This document shows, one piece after another, positions 36,283 to 45,563 of a stretch of DNA of 45,809 nt (its first letter is position 1; each line of letters opens with the position of its first letter). The notes beneath the pieces are model-generated. The model was not told the DNA's origin. It worked only from the letters and a program-made list of their open reading frames with translations, and ran no database searches. The stretch covers positions 1 through 45,809 of the forward strand of contig JALZUC010000058.1 of NCBI GenBank assembly GCA_023301765.1, given 5' to 3'. The stretch comes from Akkermansiaceae bacterium (GTDB lineage Bacteria > Verrucomicrobiota > Verrucomicrobiia > Verrucomicrobiales > Akkermansiaceae). A program made the position numbers and the translations under genes.

Positions 36283-36747
36283 AGTCTGGTGAGCAGGTTA
36301 TTAAAATTGTTTATAGATGAAAGCTTCTTTTCATCTATTCTTAATCTAAGCTCCCACCCCTTGCAAGCCCTAATGTAAATACATTGAAGCTACTGATTCT
36401 AAATCCAAATAATGTTTGATCAGATAGCCTATTGTAACACTTTGAACGCTACAATCCATCAACATCATAACTCTTCCCTGTCTCCCCAGGATTTACAACT
36501 ACTCTAATAAGCATTGCCTCTAGGGCGAAGAATGCTGCTGACTAATCCAGCCAGTATACAGAAGCTCAACTCTTCCCTCTTTATAGAGCATTACTTGCTA
36601 ACAAAAAATAAATACGAAGCAAAAAAATATCGATTAACAATGAAATACCGAGTCTAAATTCATCTAATGGGGGGGGCTTCTCTATATTTTGACGGCAATC
36701 TTAATTACTTAAATAAGAGGGCAACATGCAATCAGTAGAAAATAAGA
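36283..36747. other. intergenic region upstream of the prepilin cassette
   Basis: About 465 AT-rich bases. A perfect hairpin TAGATGAAA / TTTCATCTA with loop GCTTCT is at 36314-36337, about 30 bases before the first prepilin gene. A run of eight G lies near 36669-36676. No gene is clear; a 21-codon open stretch at 36449-36514 (minus) is too short to call. Confidence 0.5.
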
Positions 36748-36963
36748 TTATTTCATATCGATGCTATCACTCTCTGCTCCTTCATCTTTACGACCAAGGA
36801 AACGAGCTAAATCAAAACCAAAGTAACGAGCACAAGCTATCAGAACCGCTGTCGCTGTCGCTTCGTCAAGAGCACCGATGAGAGGTATAACTTCAAATGG
36901 ATCCGGAATACACAAGACCACGAACGCAATAAGGCCGATAACGATAACAAACAGGTTTTTCAT
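36748..36963 (-). CDS. small membrane protein (YkvA/DUF1232-like)
   Basis: A 71-residue protein with a hydrophobic N-terminal half (FVIVIGLIAFVVLCIPDPFE) and the segment IPDPFEVIPLIGALDEAT, which recalls the IPDFIPVLGYLDD pattern of YkvA/DUF1232 proteins. The C-terminal tail is charged. It is likely an inner-membrane protein of unknown function. It is alone on the minus strand. Confidence 0.6.
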   Translation of the reverse strand: MKNLFVIVIGLIAFVVLCIPDPFEVIPLIGALDEATATAVLIACARYFGFDLARFLGRKDEGAESDSIDMK

Positions 36964-37110
36964 ACCCCTACATTACTCATTCCGCGGAAATACGCAAATA
37001 CTGAAAATACGCCCTATGAACAAAAACAAAGCAAGTCAGATAAATCGCTAGATAAAATCTGTCATGTTAGAGCCAGCCAAGATCTAATTAACAAAGTGAT
37101 TACCGCGGCG

Positions 37111-37571
37111 CGAGACTCCTTGAAGTTGGTAATTAGACAAAGGTGCAAAGAAGTAGCTGGAGTATTTAAAAAATATCTACTGGGGCTCTGACGCTGACCC
37201 TGCCGAGGAGTAGCTTAACCCGTTTCGTGAAAAATGTGCTACGAGATACCAGATTACTGGAGAGCCGCGGGCGCTTAATTGGGAAATGCCCCCATGATTT
37301 TTGCATATCCAGCTGATAACCGAAGTGCAATTTATACTAACAATTCCATAGAAAACCTTACCCTCGGAATACGCTCTACCTAAAGTAATCTACCTCAGTA
37401 TCGAGCGAGCGAGTATGATGCCCACGCTGACGATTCAGAACTGGCGCCAGAATTAGTGTAATCTAACTCCGAGATTAGAAATCTGGGTGCCCGACCAAAG
37501 GTAAATCAACTTCTAATTTCAAAGCGGAAATTGCAGCCCTCACACTTCATTACACAAAAAATATCTACTGA
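37111..37571 (+). pseudogene. decayed IS256-family (Mutator) transposase remnant
   Basis: Three islands in three different frames, in the right order, match conserved parts of IS256 transposases. The first is RDSLKLVIRQRCKEVAGVFK at 37111-37170 (compare RNSLKYVxxKDRKAVAADLK). The second, from 37295, is FAYPADNRSAIYTNNSIENL (compare AFPxEVRRVIYTTNAIESL). The third is NFKAEIAALTLHYTKNI at 37515-37565 (compare HFPNDEAALKLLYLAxKNI). Several stops lie between them. The N-terminal catalytic part is not recognisable and I found no terminal inverted repeats. Confidence 0.65.
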
Positions 37572-37635
37572 TCATCGCTTTGAAAAGCAATGAGCAGGAA
37601 ATAAGACATCAAACACGAAAAAACGTTCAAAACCA

Positions 37636-38763
37636 CTAACTAGCAGCCCTTAGCTTCTTAATAGCAGCCAAGCGGTTTTTAACTTCTAATTTGATATAGA
37701 TATTTTCAAGATGTTTCTCAACGGTCCTCTTACTTATTGTTAGAGCATCAGAAATTTCCTGACTAGATTCATCCGCAAGCATTAATGTCGCTATCTCAGA
37801 CTCTCTACGTGTAAATCTAGACTTCTGCTCTTCATTAAGCTTCTGGTATGGTGAATTTTCACTAGAACAAATTAATAACCCTCCTGCCCCAGCTCGCTCA
37901 AGGTAAACTGCAGCCTCTAGCTCACAGCCCTTCGTTCCAAACTTCTGGGTATAGGCTATTTCTCTAGGGAAAATACGTGCATCATTTTTCACCATATTTT
38001 CAACCCAAAGGCTTAATTCATCTTTAAGCGCCCATCTACCTTCAATTTTTTCACCTAGCCTTGTGCGGCCCAAGATTAGTTCTGAAGTTTTATCCACATC
38101 CCAGAGCTTAGCTCCATCACTTGAAATTACACTAACTCCTGTAACCTGTTTTGTCTTACGCGTCTCTTGAAGCGTCTTAATGAGGTTAGAGCAACTTCTC
38201 ATCTGAGCAATTTTCTTTGCTGCTGCACGTATATGATCTCGGATGTAGGCTAAGTCTTTTCTATCATCTGCCGCTAAACCTTGCTGCTTCATTCCTAATG
38301 TTAGGATTACAGCTCCACTTTCTGAGTTATAAGCTTGGAGATTAATTGTATCACGTAGACCTGCTGGCTCCATTCCATGTTGAAAATAAGCAGTTTTAGC
38401 TAATTCCGACTGCGAAGCAATTTCACTGAGAAGGATGATATCATCACACTCCTCCTCACGATACCTCTTTATCACTCTGCGTAGAGCGTTAATTTCTGTC
38501 GCCCCCCCCAGCTTATCATGACTAGATGGAATATCAGAATCACTATGAATACTACTCCAGAGCAATTTACCTTCGGCCTTATCAACCTCTAACCATGAAA
38601 TCTCCGCAGATTTATAAATACTACTGACCCCTTTAACTACGACATCAGTCAAAGCAACCAAATTTTTACAGGATTGAATTGCTAAACATAATGACCTTAC
38701 AGCATTCTCAGTCGCCAATCGCTGCGGTTCTACGCAACTTTTGTTATCTATCTCATCTAGCAT
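37636..38763 (-). CDS. LuxR-type transcriptional regulator
   Basis: A 375-residue DNA-binding protein. The last 60 residues form a LuxR/NarL helix-turn-helix: FTRRESEIATLMLADESSQE then ISDALTISKRTVEKHLENIY, with the typical T-V-E-K-H recognition helix. The N-terminal 300 residues carry no clear receiver Asp; the spacing suggests one or two GAF- or PAS-like sensor domains, but that is a guess. It lies 55 bases downstream of menF and may be co-transcribed with it. Signal and targets are unknown. Confidence 0.8.
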   Translation of the reverse strand: MLDEIDNKSCVEPQRLATENAVRSLCLAIQSCKNLVALTDVVVKGVSSIYKSAEISWLEVDKAEGKLLWSSIHSDSDIPSSHDKLGGATEINALRRVIKRYREEECDDIILLSEIASQSELAKTAYFQHGMEPAGLRDTINLQAYNSESGAVILTLGMKQQGLAADDRKDLAYIRDHIRAAAKKIAQMRSCSNLIKTLQETRKTKQVTGVSVISSDGAKLWDVDKTSELILGRTRLGEKIEGRWALKDELSLWVENMVKNDARIFPREIAYTQKFGTKGCELEAAVYLERAGAGGLLICSSENSPYQKLNEEQKSRFTRRESEIATLMLADESSQEISDALTISKRTVEKHLENIYIKLEVKNRLAAIKKLRAAS

Positions 38764-38818
38764 CGCAAAGGTAGATGAGAATGTATGCCTATTTTGTCAC
38801 AAATTATTCTATATGCAT

Positions 38819-39832
38819 TCAAATACTGTTTAAACTAGCCCTCACAGCCTCGCGTTTCAACCGTAACTCGCGCCATTCATTAACTAGGCGAGAAGCCTCA
38901 ATTACGCCACAGCCTGATGGTATCTTCACCTCATTACCTGCCCAGTGAATACCGCGTATAGCTACAACAGCGGTGAACTCACCTCCGTTCAACAGCCCAA
39001 ATGGCGCACCAAAGCACACTGGGCAACCCAGCCGCTGACGCCATTCTAGTAATATCTTGAGCGTTTCGCCAGTTCTAGGAAGAGGGCCCAGTGCTGGTGT
39101 TGGGTGTAATCTCCTCATCAGATCATCTACACCGTGCTTTTCAAATAACTCTACCTCAATAGGCGTATGAAAATGAACCAGTTGCCCAAGATCCATAATA
39201 CTACGCTCTGCACGCAAGACAGAACCAATATCAGAAAGCTTAGCTACCAGAGTCTGTGCCACAAACTCATGTTCACGAATTTCTTTCCCGTCCACGGCAA
39301 AAACATCACACTCTTCAGACTTCGCCGTACCTGCTAACGCCATAGTTTTTAAACTTTTACCTCTTAAGCTAAATAATAGCTCTGGAGTCGCGCCACAGAA
39401 ACCTTCATCGCCAGAACTCCAGCCATAGCTATAGAATGAATCTCCTCGGACCATTAATTTGGCTAAAAGGCTCTCTGCGTTTCCTTCCGTAATCGAACCT
39501 TGCTCAGTAGCTACCGGTACAGACTTCACCATCACACCTCGTGTAATCATTTCATTAATTTCGCTAAAGACCTGAGCAAAATCCTCCGATTCTAATTCTT
39601 CCCATTTTATGCTAACCAGTTCTTCCGCCAGCCCCACCTCTTTCAGAGAACTAACCTCCTCTACCTTTGCTGGAATCTTCCATGGCCGCGCGTCAGAAAG
39701 TGAAAAGTCATTCCTGTAAAAAGCTGTAGTATATTTTGGCGCATCGGAAGATTCCTCGAAAGGGCCGTAGCCTACGGTGTAATTTCCATTACCAGTCTTT
39801 AAAAACGCTATCCCATTTTCCTGCACACCCAT
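38819..39832 (-). CDS. menF: isochorismate synthase (MenF-like)
   Basis: A 337-residue chorismate-binding enzyme that makes isochorismate, the entry to menaquinone synthesis. Conserved parts are GFCGATPELLFSLRG, MALAGTAKSEE, HEFVAQTL, LVHFHTPIEVEL, LHPTPALGPLPRT and IPSGCGVIEASRLVNEW. It is shorter than E. coli MenF (431), at the N-terminus. The start is ATG 39832 or GTG 39859; neither has a Shine-Dalgarno sequence. An isochorismate pathway to a siderophore is possible, but the men operon at 7433-10370 favours menaquinone. Confidence 0.88.
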   Translation of the reverse strand: MGVQENGIAFLKTGNGNYTVGYGPFEESSDAPKYTTAFYRNDFSLSDARPWKIPAKVEEVSSLKEVGLAEELVSIKWEELESEDFAQVFSEINEMITRGVMVKSVPVATEQGSITEGNAESLLAKLMVRGDSFYSYGWSSGDEGFCGATPELLFSLRGKSLKTMALAGTAKSEECDVFAVDGKEIREHEFVAQTLVAKLSDIGSVLRAERSIMDLGQLVHFHTPIEVELFEKHGVDDLMRRLHPTPALGPLPRTGETLKILLEWRQRLGCPVCFGAPFGLLNGGEFTAVVAIRGIHWAGNEVKIPSGCGVIEASRLVNEWRELRLKREAVRASLNSI

Positions 39833-39860
39833 AGTCAATATCGAGATACCCTGGCACACA

Positions 39861-39912
39861 AGACAGAAGAATGCAGAAGAATGCAGAAGAATGCAGAAGA
39901 ATGCAGAAGAAT
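39861..39912. repeat. tandem repeat of a 10-base unit ahead of dnaG
   Basis: ATGCAGAAGA occurs four times without a change (39871-39910), preceded by one imperfect copy (AGACAGAAGA) and followed by AT. Every unit contains an ATG, and because the unit is 10 bases the ATGs fall in all three frames. It lies between divergent menF and dnaG. Confidence 0.95.
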
Positions 39913-39961
39913 TTCTATTTTGGTATTTGGTATTTTAAAATTCGAACCTAGAAATAGCTCC

Positions 39962-41791
39962 GTGGGTCGTATTCCAGAAGAAACTATAGAACAGATACTC
40001 GCAGCCACTGATATCGTGGATGTGATAAGCGGTTACTTACCTCTGAAGAGAGCTGGCTCCAGCTTCAAGGCTAACTGCCCATTTCATAATGAAAAAACTC
40101 CATCCTTTCACGTAAATCCTTCACGGCAAAGTTTCCACTGCTTCGGCTGCGGTGAAGGCGGTAGCTCCATAGGTTTTGTAATGAAGTATGAAAATTTACC
40201 TTTTATAGATGCCGTAAAAAAACTCGCCTCACGCGCCGGAGTTCTTATACAAGAAGATGTCTATGATCCGGAAGCAGATAAAAGGCGGCGGAAAATATCA
40301 CGTCTAAAAGAGCTACATAATGGTGCCGCACGCTTCATGCATGAACTACTACTGAAAGCTCCAGAAGCACAGCATGCACGCGATTACCTGAAATCACGCG
40401 GCTATGGTAGAGAGATGGCAGAGCGCTGGCTCGTAGGCTGGATGCCTGCACAACCAAGCGTATTTACAGACTGGGTAAAAGCCAATAACTACACCGGCCG
40501 TGAACTCTGTGACAGTGGCCTAGCTGCTCCAAAAGACGCCGGAGGCCTCTACGTCCGCTTCCGTGATCGACTCATGTTTCCCATCCACAACGATTACGGA
40601 GACATCATCGCATTCAGCGGTAGACAACTACGAGAGGACCCTAACAGCGGTAAATATATCAACTCTCCAGAAACCCCCCTTTTTAAGAAATCTAAAGTCT
40701 TCTTTGCTCTCGATAAAGCACGCAGAAGTATGACCAAGGATAAATTCGCCCTGCTCTGCGAAGGTCAAATCGATGTTATAGCTTGTCATGAGGCCGGTAT
40801 CACTAGCGCTATAGCCACACTCGGAACTGCCTGCACACCAGAGCATGCGCGACTCCTCAAACGCTATACTAACGATGTAGTAATTTGCTTTGATGCAGAT
40901 GCCGCAGGCTTTAAGGCAGCAGACAAAGCCTTTACCATCATGTCAGCAGAAGGAATGAACTTGCGGATGGTCGCTATGCCCGAGGGCGAAGATCCGGATT
41001 CCTTAATGAAAAAAGAGGGTTCGGAGAGCTTCCGCAAATTGGTAAATGAATCTCGTGACTATTTTGAGGTAAAACTAAATCATGAAACAATGGTACGTGA
41101 CCTAACATCCGTTAGGGAACGCGCAGCACTAGCCCACGATCTAGCCGAATTAGTAGCTCATGTTGATGATAAGATGACCAAAGACGCGCTCATTAATCAG
41201 ATAGCTACCCGCCTAGAGATAGGTACAGAAGAATTACGTGCAGGAGTCGTCCGTGCAGAGAAACAAAAAAGCCGCTCCCAGTTCTACGATACCCGGCAAA
41301 CAGCTAGAGACAAACAAGCCGCTGAAACAACGCCTCGTGTAACCGCCACACAGATCAACGGCTCAGTCTCCTATCTATGCCAACTGGCACTATCATCACA
41401 AGAGGCTCAAGACTGGCTTGGCGAACAGCTAGAGTCACTAGGAGAACCGCTAGCACATCTACCAGGCGGATCTATCCTCCGTAATATTCTAAGCCGCTGC
41501 CCAGACACTACAAAACCTGCTACTATACAAATTTTCATAGCCTCTTTCAGCCAGGAAGACCAACTAGCACTTAGGTCTAGCCTAATGCAAGATTCGCCAC
41601 TAAACCCGGTACGTGCTGCTGAAGAAACAACAGCTATGCTCGTCAGCACACACTTTCAAAACAAGGAAGCATCCATCCGGGCACGCCTCCGTGAGCCAAA
41701 CCTAGGCACAGAAGAAATGATGGACTTAATGAATCAGGCTAAAGATTTACAAGATATCTTAAAAAATCTACAACAGCGCTTCATACGCTAA
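39962..41791 (+). CDS. dnaG: DNA primase
   Basis: A 609-residue primase that makes RNA primers at the replication fork. The CHC2 zinc finger has Cys39, His42, Cys60 and Cys63 (CPFH ... CFGC). The TOPRIM core shows LLCEGQIDVIACHEAG and VVICFDADAAGFKAA, and a C-terminal helical part for helicase binding follows. I start it at GTG 39962 (GRIPEETIEQILAATDIVDV), the usual N-terminus; the frame is open further upstream to an ATG inside the decamer repeat (39881), which would add 27 unusual residues. Confidence 0.93.
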   Translation: MGRIPEETIEQILAATDIVDVISGYLPLKRAGSSFKANCPFHNEKTPSFHVNPSRQSFHCFGCGEGGSSIGFVMKYENLPFIDAVKKLASRAGVLIQEDVYDPEADKRRRKISRLKELHNGAARFMHELLLKAPEAQHARDYLKSRGYGREMAERWLVGWMPAQPSVFTDWVKANNYTGRELCDSGLAAPKDAGGLYVRFRDRLMFPIHNDYGDIIAFSGRQLREDPNSGKYINSPETPLFKKSKVFFALDKARRSMTKDKFALLCEGQIDVIACHEAGITSAIATLGTACTPEHARLLKRYTNDVVICFDADAAGFKAADKAFTIMSAEGMNLRMVAMPEGEDPDSLMKKEGSESFRKLVNESRDYFEVKLNHETMVRDLTSVRERAALAHDLAELVAHVDDKMTKDALINQIATRLEIGTEELRAGVVRAEKQKSRSQFYDTRQTARDKQAAETTPRVTATQINGSVSYLCQLALSSQEAQDWLGEQLESLGEPLAHLPGGSILRNILSRCPDTTKPATIQIFIASFSQEDQLALRSSLMQDSPLNPVRAAEETTAMLVSTHFQNKEASIRARLREPNLGTEEMMDLMNQAKDLQDILKNLQQRFIR

Positions 41792-41914
41792 ACAGATATC
41801 GTCATTAGCAATATATAGCAGCGCTATCTCTAATCCAGCGTAGTAGCCACACCTCTAACACACTTGCACTCAGATAGATTACTAGCTACTACTTTACATT
41901 AATCTCTCATAAAA

Positions 41915-41945
41915 AAACGGCGGCCACCGAAGTGCACCGCCGTTT
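41915..41945. terminator. bidirectional intrinsic terminator
   Basis: AAACGGCGG and CCGCCGTTT enclose an inner CAC-CGAA-GTG stem. It lies between convergent dnaG and the coiled-coil gene. The A-run at 41911-41917 gives a T-run on the minus strand; on the plus strand the following bases are TTTAATTAAATT. Confidence 0.85.
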
Positions 41946-41968
41946 AATTAAATTTATTCAGTATCTCT

Positions 41969-42781
41969 TTAGTTAGTTACAGGCTTACTAAGTACTACAG
42001 CATCACCTGATTGAATCACCATTCCAGGAGCTAATGTCTTGTAGTCAATATCAGCAATGATACGTGTGCCTTCAATAGCATTAATTTTAAGATTTCCAAC
42101 ATAAGCAGATCCACGCTTAATAATAAGCTTAGAAGCACTAGTTACAGGCATATTACTCGGAATACTGACGGTTACAAATCCCCAGTCATGATTAACTGCA
42201 CTAACGCGGCCCTGGAGTGCATTTGATTTGATACGGCTTGCACGCCTGCTAACACGCTCATTAAGATCAGTAATTTGAGTTTCACTAGAGCTAGCACGCC
42301 TATCAGCAACTTCAACGTTGGTATTGAGCTCCTCTAAATCTTTGTTAGCTTGCTGAAGATCCCCTTCGAGTTTACTGATAAGGCCTGGAATTTCGTCAAG
42401 TTCAACATCATCACCCACTTCAGATGCAAAATTCTTTTTAATCTGAACAATTAGATCTTGAATTTCTTGAAGTCTCTCTTTTTGTCCAGCAATTTTACTA
42501 CTCCACGTGGCTGCCTGCTTTTTAGCGAGGTCTGCATTATTATTAGTATTGTCACGGCTGGACTCTAGTTCAGCAAGCTCTTGCTTAGCAGTTTTGAGTG
42601 CATCCTCAACTTCGTCAGCCTCTTTACCCGCTTTCTTAATGTTTTTCTTACGAGTTTCATTTTCTGAATCAAGCTGCTTGCGCGCTGTCTGCAGATCTTT
42701 AAATTTGTTCATACTATCGTATGAGAACCACCCGGCGGCGGCGATTGCGACGATTGCAATGATGTAAGTAATAGCTTTCAT
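41969..42781 (-). CDS. membrane-anchored coiled-coil protein, paralogue 1
   Basis: A 270-residue protein I cannot name. It has an N-terminal membrane helix (ITYIIAIVAIAAAGWF), a coiled coil over about residues 25-185 broken near residue 125, and a C-terminal globular part of about 75 residues (GRVSAVNHDWGFVTVSI, LIIKRGSAYVGNLKINAIEG, ADIDYKTLAPGMVIQSGDAV). The last part is probably beta-rich. The same architecture and C-terminal pattern occur in the gene immediately upstream (42842-43648). It likely faces the periplasm. Ends at the terminator at 41915-41945. Confidence 0.75.
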   Translation of the reverse strand: MKAITYIIAIVAIAAAGWFSYDSMNKFKDLQTARKQLDSENETRKKNIKKAGKEADEVEDALKTAKQELAELESSRDNTNNNADLAKKQAATWSSKIAGQKERLQEIQDLIVQIKKNFASEVGDDVELDEIPGLISKLEGDLQQANKDLEELNTNVEVADRRASSSETQITDLNERVSRRASRIKSNALQGRVSAVNHDWGFVTVSIPSNMPVTSASKLIIKRGSAYVGNLKINAIEGTRIIADIDYKTLAPGMVIQSGDAVVLSKPVTN

Positions 42782-42841
42782 AGTGCTTAAAATGGATGTG
42801 ATAATTAAATGTGTAGGTCGGCTGCTTGATCTATAACAGTT

Positions 42842-43648
42842 CTATCGAGTAGCGGTAGTGCTGGTATTAGCTTCTACTAATGCACGTTCAGCGACTACTG
42901 AATCTCCAGCTTGAAGTGTTACGCCCTCTGCTACTGAATCAAGTATGATGTCAGCAGATGCTCTGCCAGATTCTACGGCTGTTACTTTGAGCTTACCAAT
43001 GAGTTCATTTCCACGGAGAACATCAAGATTGGAGCCACTTACTACGCCCTGCTTGTCACCTGCTGAAAGAATCACAAACCCCCAGTTACGGTAGACCGAG
43101 CTGATTTTGGTGCGTAATGTTGGGAATGATTTCCCTGTACTCTGGAGGTCAATTAAGTTACGAATACTAGCAATTCGATTTTCAGCATTTTCACTACGTT
43201 GAAGAAGATTGGCAAGAGTTGCTTTACTACTATCAATCTCACTAGCTGCTGCGCTGAGCTCAGTGCGCATGCGCTTGACTTTGGGAATTAGGTCAGAAGG
43301 GTTAGGTAGCTCCTTCAGAGTCTCATCCCCAGCCGCCATTTCTAATTCGTTTGCTGCGTGTTCTGATTTGAATGTAGTTACGCTTTTCTCAGCAGCCTCA
43401 AAATTCGCTGTAGCTTCTTCCAGCTCTCCTTGGACTACTTTGGCAGTTGCGATTTTCTCCTCCTTTTCAGCTTCAGCACTTGTAAGGCGTTCCTGCTCCT
43501 CACCCAGCTCTTTTTCCGTAGAGGTCTGTAATTTCAAGGCCGTTTTGTTAATATCAATCTCGCCTTGATACGCTTCCTTATTTTTAAATGCAACGAATGC
43601 TGCAATAGCAAGTAATACTGCTGCTATGGATCCAAATACTGTAGACAT
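42842..43648 (-). CDS. membrane-anchored coiled-coil protein, paralogue 2
   Basis: A 268-residue protein of the same kind as its neighbour: membrane helix (VFGSIAAVLLAIAAFVAF), acidic coiled coil over about 25-190, and a C-terminal part reading TKISSVYRNWGFVILSAGDK, LIGKLKVTAVESGRASADII and GVTLQAGDSVVAE. WGFV, the K-L-K/I-N pattern before V/IE, ADI and GD-V are shared with paralogue 1. The function is unknown. The two genes are 60 bases apart on one strand and probably arose by duplication. It has no Shine-Dalgarno sequence. Confidence 0.75.
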   Translation of the reverse strand: MSTVFGSIAAVLLAIAAFVAFKNKEAYQGEIDINKTALKLQTSTEKELGEEQERLTSAEAEKEEKIATAKVVQGELEEATANFEAAEKSVTTFKSEHAANELEMAAGDETLKELPNPSDLIPKVKRMRTELSAAASEIDSSKATLANLLQRSENAENRIASIRNLIDLQSTGKSFPTLRTKISSVYRNWGFVILSAGDKQGVVSGSNLDVLRGNELIGKLKVTAVESGRASADIILDSVAEGVTLQAGDSVVAERALVEANTSTTATR

Positions 43649-43838
43649 AATAGTAAGTTAATGTGGTGAAATCGCTACGATTTCGGTGTGATGAAACAAA
43701 CTACTGTCTTATAGGGGGGCGCGGCAATAGCAAACTTGATCAATTTTACTCTTGCACATCTGAGCCATTACCCTTTTGAGACTTCACAGCGTAATTATAC
43801 ATTGTAATTTAGGTCCCCTCAGACGCCAAATATCTATC

Positions 43839-45563
43839 ATGAAGACTATTCTCCGCATTTTCTCTTACCTCGGTAAGTATCCTAAGCTCGCTACCGCCCA
43901 GCTTCTTTGCGCCATTGTAATGACACTTATGCTTCTGGCATTCCCTATTATAACGGGGCGCGTGAAGCGAGAGGTGATTGATGATGGTGCAATTGGATTA
44001 CTTCTCCCATACATCATCATTGTCTTTGTGGCATTCTTTGCCCGCGATTTCTTTAATTATTTACGTATTCTAATAAATAACACCTTCGAGCAGAAAGCAG
44101 TTTATGATCTACGCTCAGAATTATATAATAAACTCCAAAATCTGCGCTTAAAGTGGTTCGATGAACGTCGTACGGGTGACATCATGACACGTGTAGCGGA
44201 AGACGTTCCCCAAATGGAACGGGTTATGATTGATGGTATTGAACAAGGCCTTATCGCAGCCCTCCAAATTATAGCCGTCAGTATCTTCCTCTTTACCCGT
44301 TCCCCTATCCTAGCGTTATCAGCACTCGCTCCTATTCCACTACTTATTTTGGGAGCATGGCTCTATACGCGCCACGCAGCTGCACGTTATCGTATCGTTA
44401 GAAAAGCGACAGGGGAAATGAACGCAGCTCTGCATGACAATATCGCAGGGATACGGCAGATCAAATCCTACGCAGCAGAAAATGAAGAGCACGCAGCATT
44501 TAATGAGACCTCGGCCAAAGTAAGCACTGCTAATCTTAGAGTCATGAAAGCATGGGCCCTCTACTCACCCAGCATGAGCTTCTTTAACTCGATAGGCTAC
44601 ACCCTCGTATTAGGAGTTGGAGCTTGGGAAATCCACCACGGTAGAATGGGATCAGATGTACTCTTGGAGTTTTTCACCATCATATGGGCGCTCTATGAAC
44701 CAATGGGCCGCCTCCACCAACTTAACCAAATGACGCAGTCATCACGCGCCGCCGCTGAACGGGTCTTTAGTATCCTAGATGAAGCTAATGAACCTCACGC
44801 ACACGATGGCAAACCTCTCAAATTACCTGTGCGTGGGCACGTGCAATTTACAAATCTTAACTTTTCTTACTCAGCTAAACAAACCCTCACCAATATTACT
44901 ATAGAGGCGAAACCCGGGCAAACTATTGCCCTCGTTGGATCCTCTGGCGCAGGTAAATCAACCATCGTAAATCTACTCTGCCGCTTCTATGAATACGAAG
45001 ACGGATCTATCACCATTGATGGCACAGAGCTTAACACCACCAATAAAACATCACTACGCTCAGCCATTGGTTACGTCACACAAGACCCCTTTTTGTTTAA
45101 TAACTCTGTCAGGGAAAACCTCTATCTCGCGCAGCGTGATGCTACTGATGAGGCCTTGTGGTCAGCACTCTCCTCTGCCAATGCAGAGAGCTTCGTTCGT
45201 GCTCTCCCAGAAGGCCTTGACACAGTAGTCGGTGAGCGTGGCGTAAAACTTTCAGGAGGTGAACGGCAGCGCTTATCCATTGCCAGAGCTCTACTCAAAA
45301 ATCCTCCCATACTCTTGTTAGATGAAGCTACCGCATCAGTAGATAGCGAAACTGAAATACTCATTCAGGAAGCTTTAGATCGACTTATGGAAAGCCGCAC
45401 TGCCTTTGTCATCGCCCACCGCCTCTCCACTATCCGAGATGCAGATGTTATTCATGTGTTAGATAAAGGCCAGATCATTGAAACAGGAACGCACAGAGAG
45501 CTCCTCGCAATGGGTGGTAAATACACTAGACTCTCTAAACAATCGTTTTTAGCTGATAAGTAA
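43839..45563 (+). CDS. ABC transporter, fused permease and ATPase (MsbA-like)
   Basis: A 574-residue half-transporter: six membrane helices in the first 310 residues, then an ATPase domain with Walker A VGSSGAGKS (about 366-374), signature LSGGERQR (about 471), Walker B ILLLDEATAS and the H-loop IAHRLST. The intracellular-loop motif DERRTGDIMTRVAEDV is typical of MsbA/multidrug exporters. Such proteins flip lipid A core or export lipids or drugs; which one cannot be decided here. I chose ATG 43839 (MKTILRIFSYLGKYP); an in-frame upstream start at 43776 adds 21 residues with no support. Confidence 0.9.
   Translation: MKTILRIFSYLGKYPKLATAQLLCAIVMTLMLLAFPIITGRVKREVIDDGAIGLLLPYIIIVFVAFFARDFFNYLRILINNTFEQKAVYDLRSELYNKLQNLRLKWFDERRTGDIMTRVAEDVPQMERVMIDGIEQGLIAALQIIAVSIFLFTRSPILALSALAPIPLLILGAWLYTRHAAARYRIVRKATGEMNAALHDNIAGIRQIKSYAAENEEHAAFNETSAKVSTANLRVMKAWALYSPSMSFFNSIGYTLVLGVGAWEIHHGRMGSDVLLEFFTIIWALYEPMGRLHQLNQMTQSSRAAAERVFSILDEANEPHAHDGKPLKLPVRGHVQFTNLNFSYSAKQTLTNITIEAKPGQTIALVGSSGAGKSTIVNLLCRFYEYEDGSITIDGTELNTTNKTSLRSAIGYVTQDPFLFNNSVRENLYLAQRDATDEALWSALSSANAESFVRALPEGLDTVVGERGVKLSGGERQRLSIARALLKNPPILLLDEATASVDSETEILIQEALDRLMESRTAFVIAHRLSTIRDADVIHVLDKGQIIETGTHRELLAMGGKYTRLSKQSFLADK

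Noticed and set aside
36449-36541. A short minus-strand reading ending in RVVVNPGETGKSYDVDGL
   Set aside because: It looks protein-like, but only about 30 codons are open and the part upstream is interrupted. It could be the end of a lost gene, which cannot be shown here.
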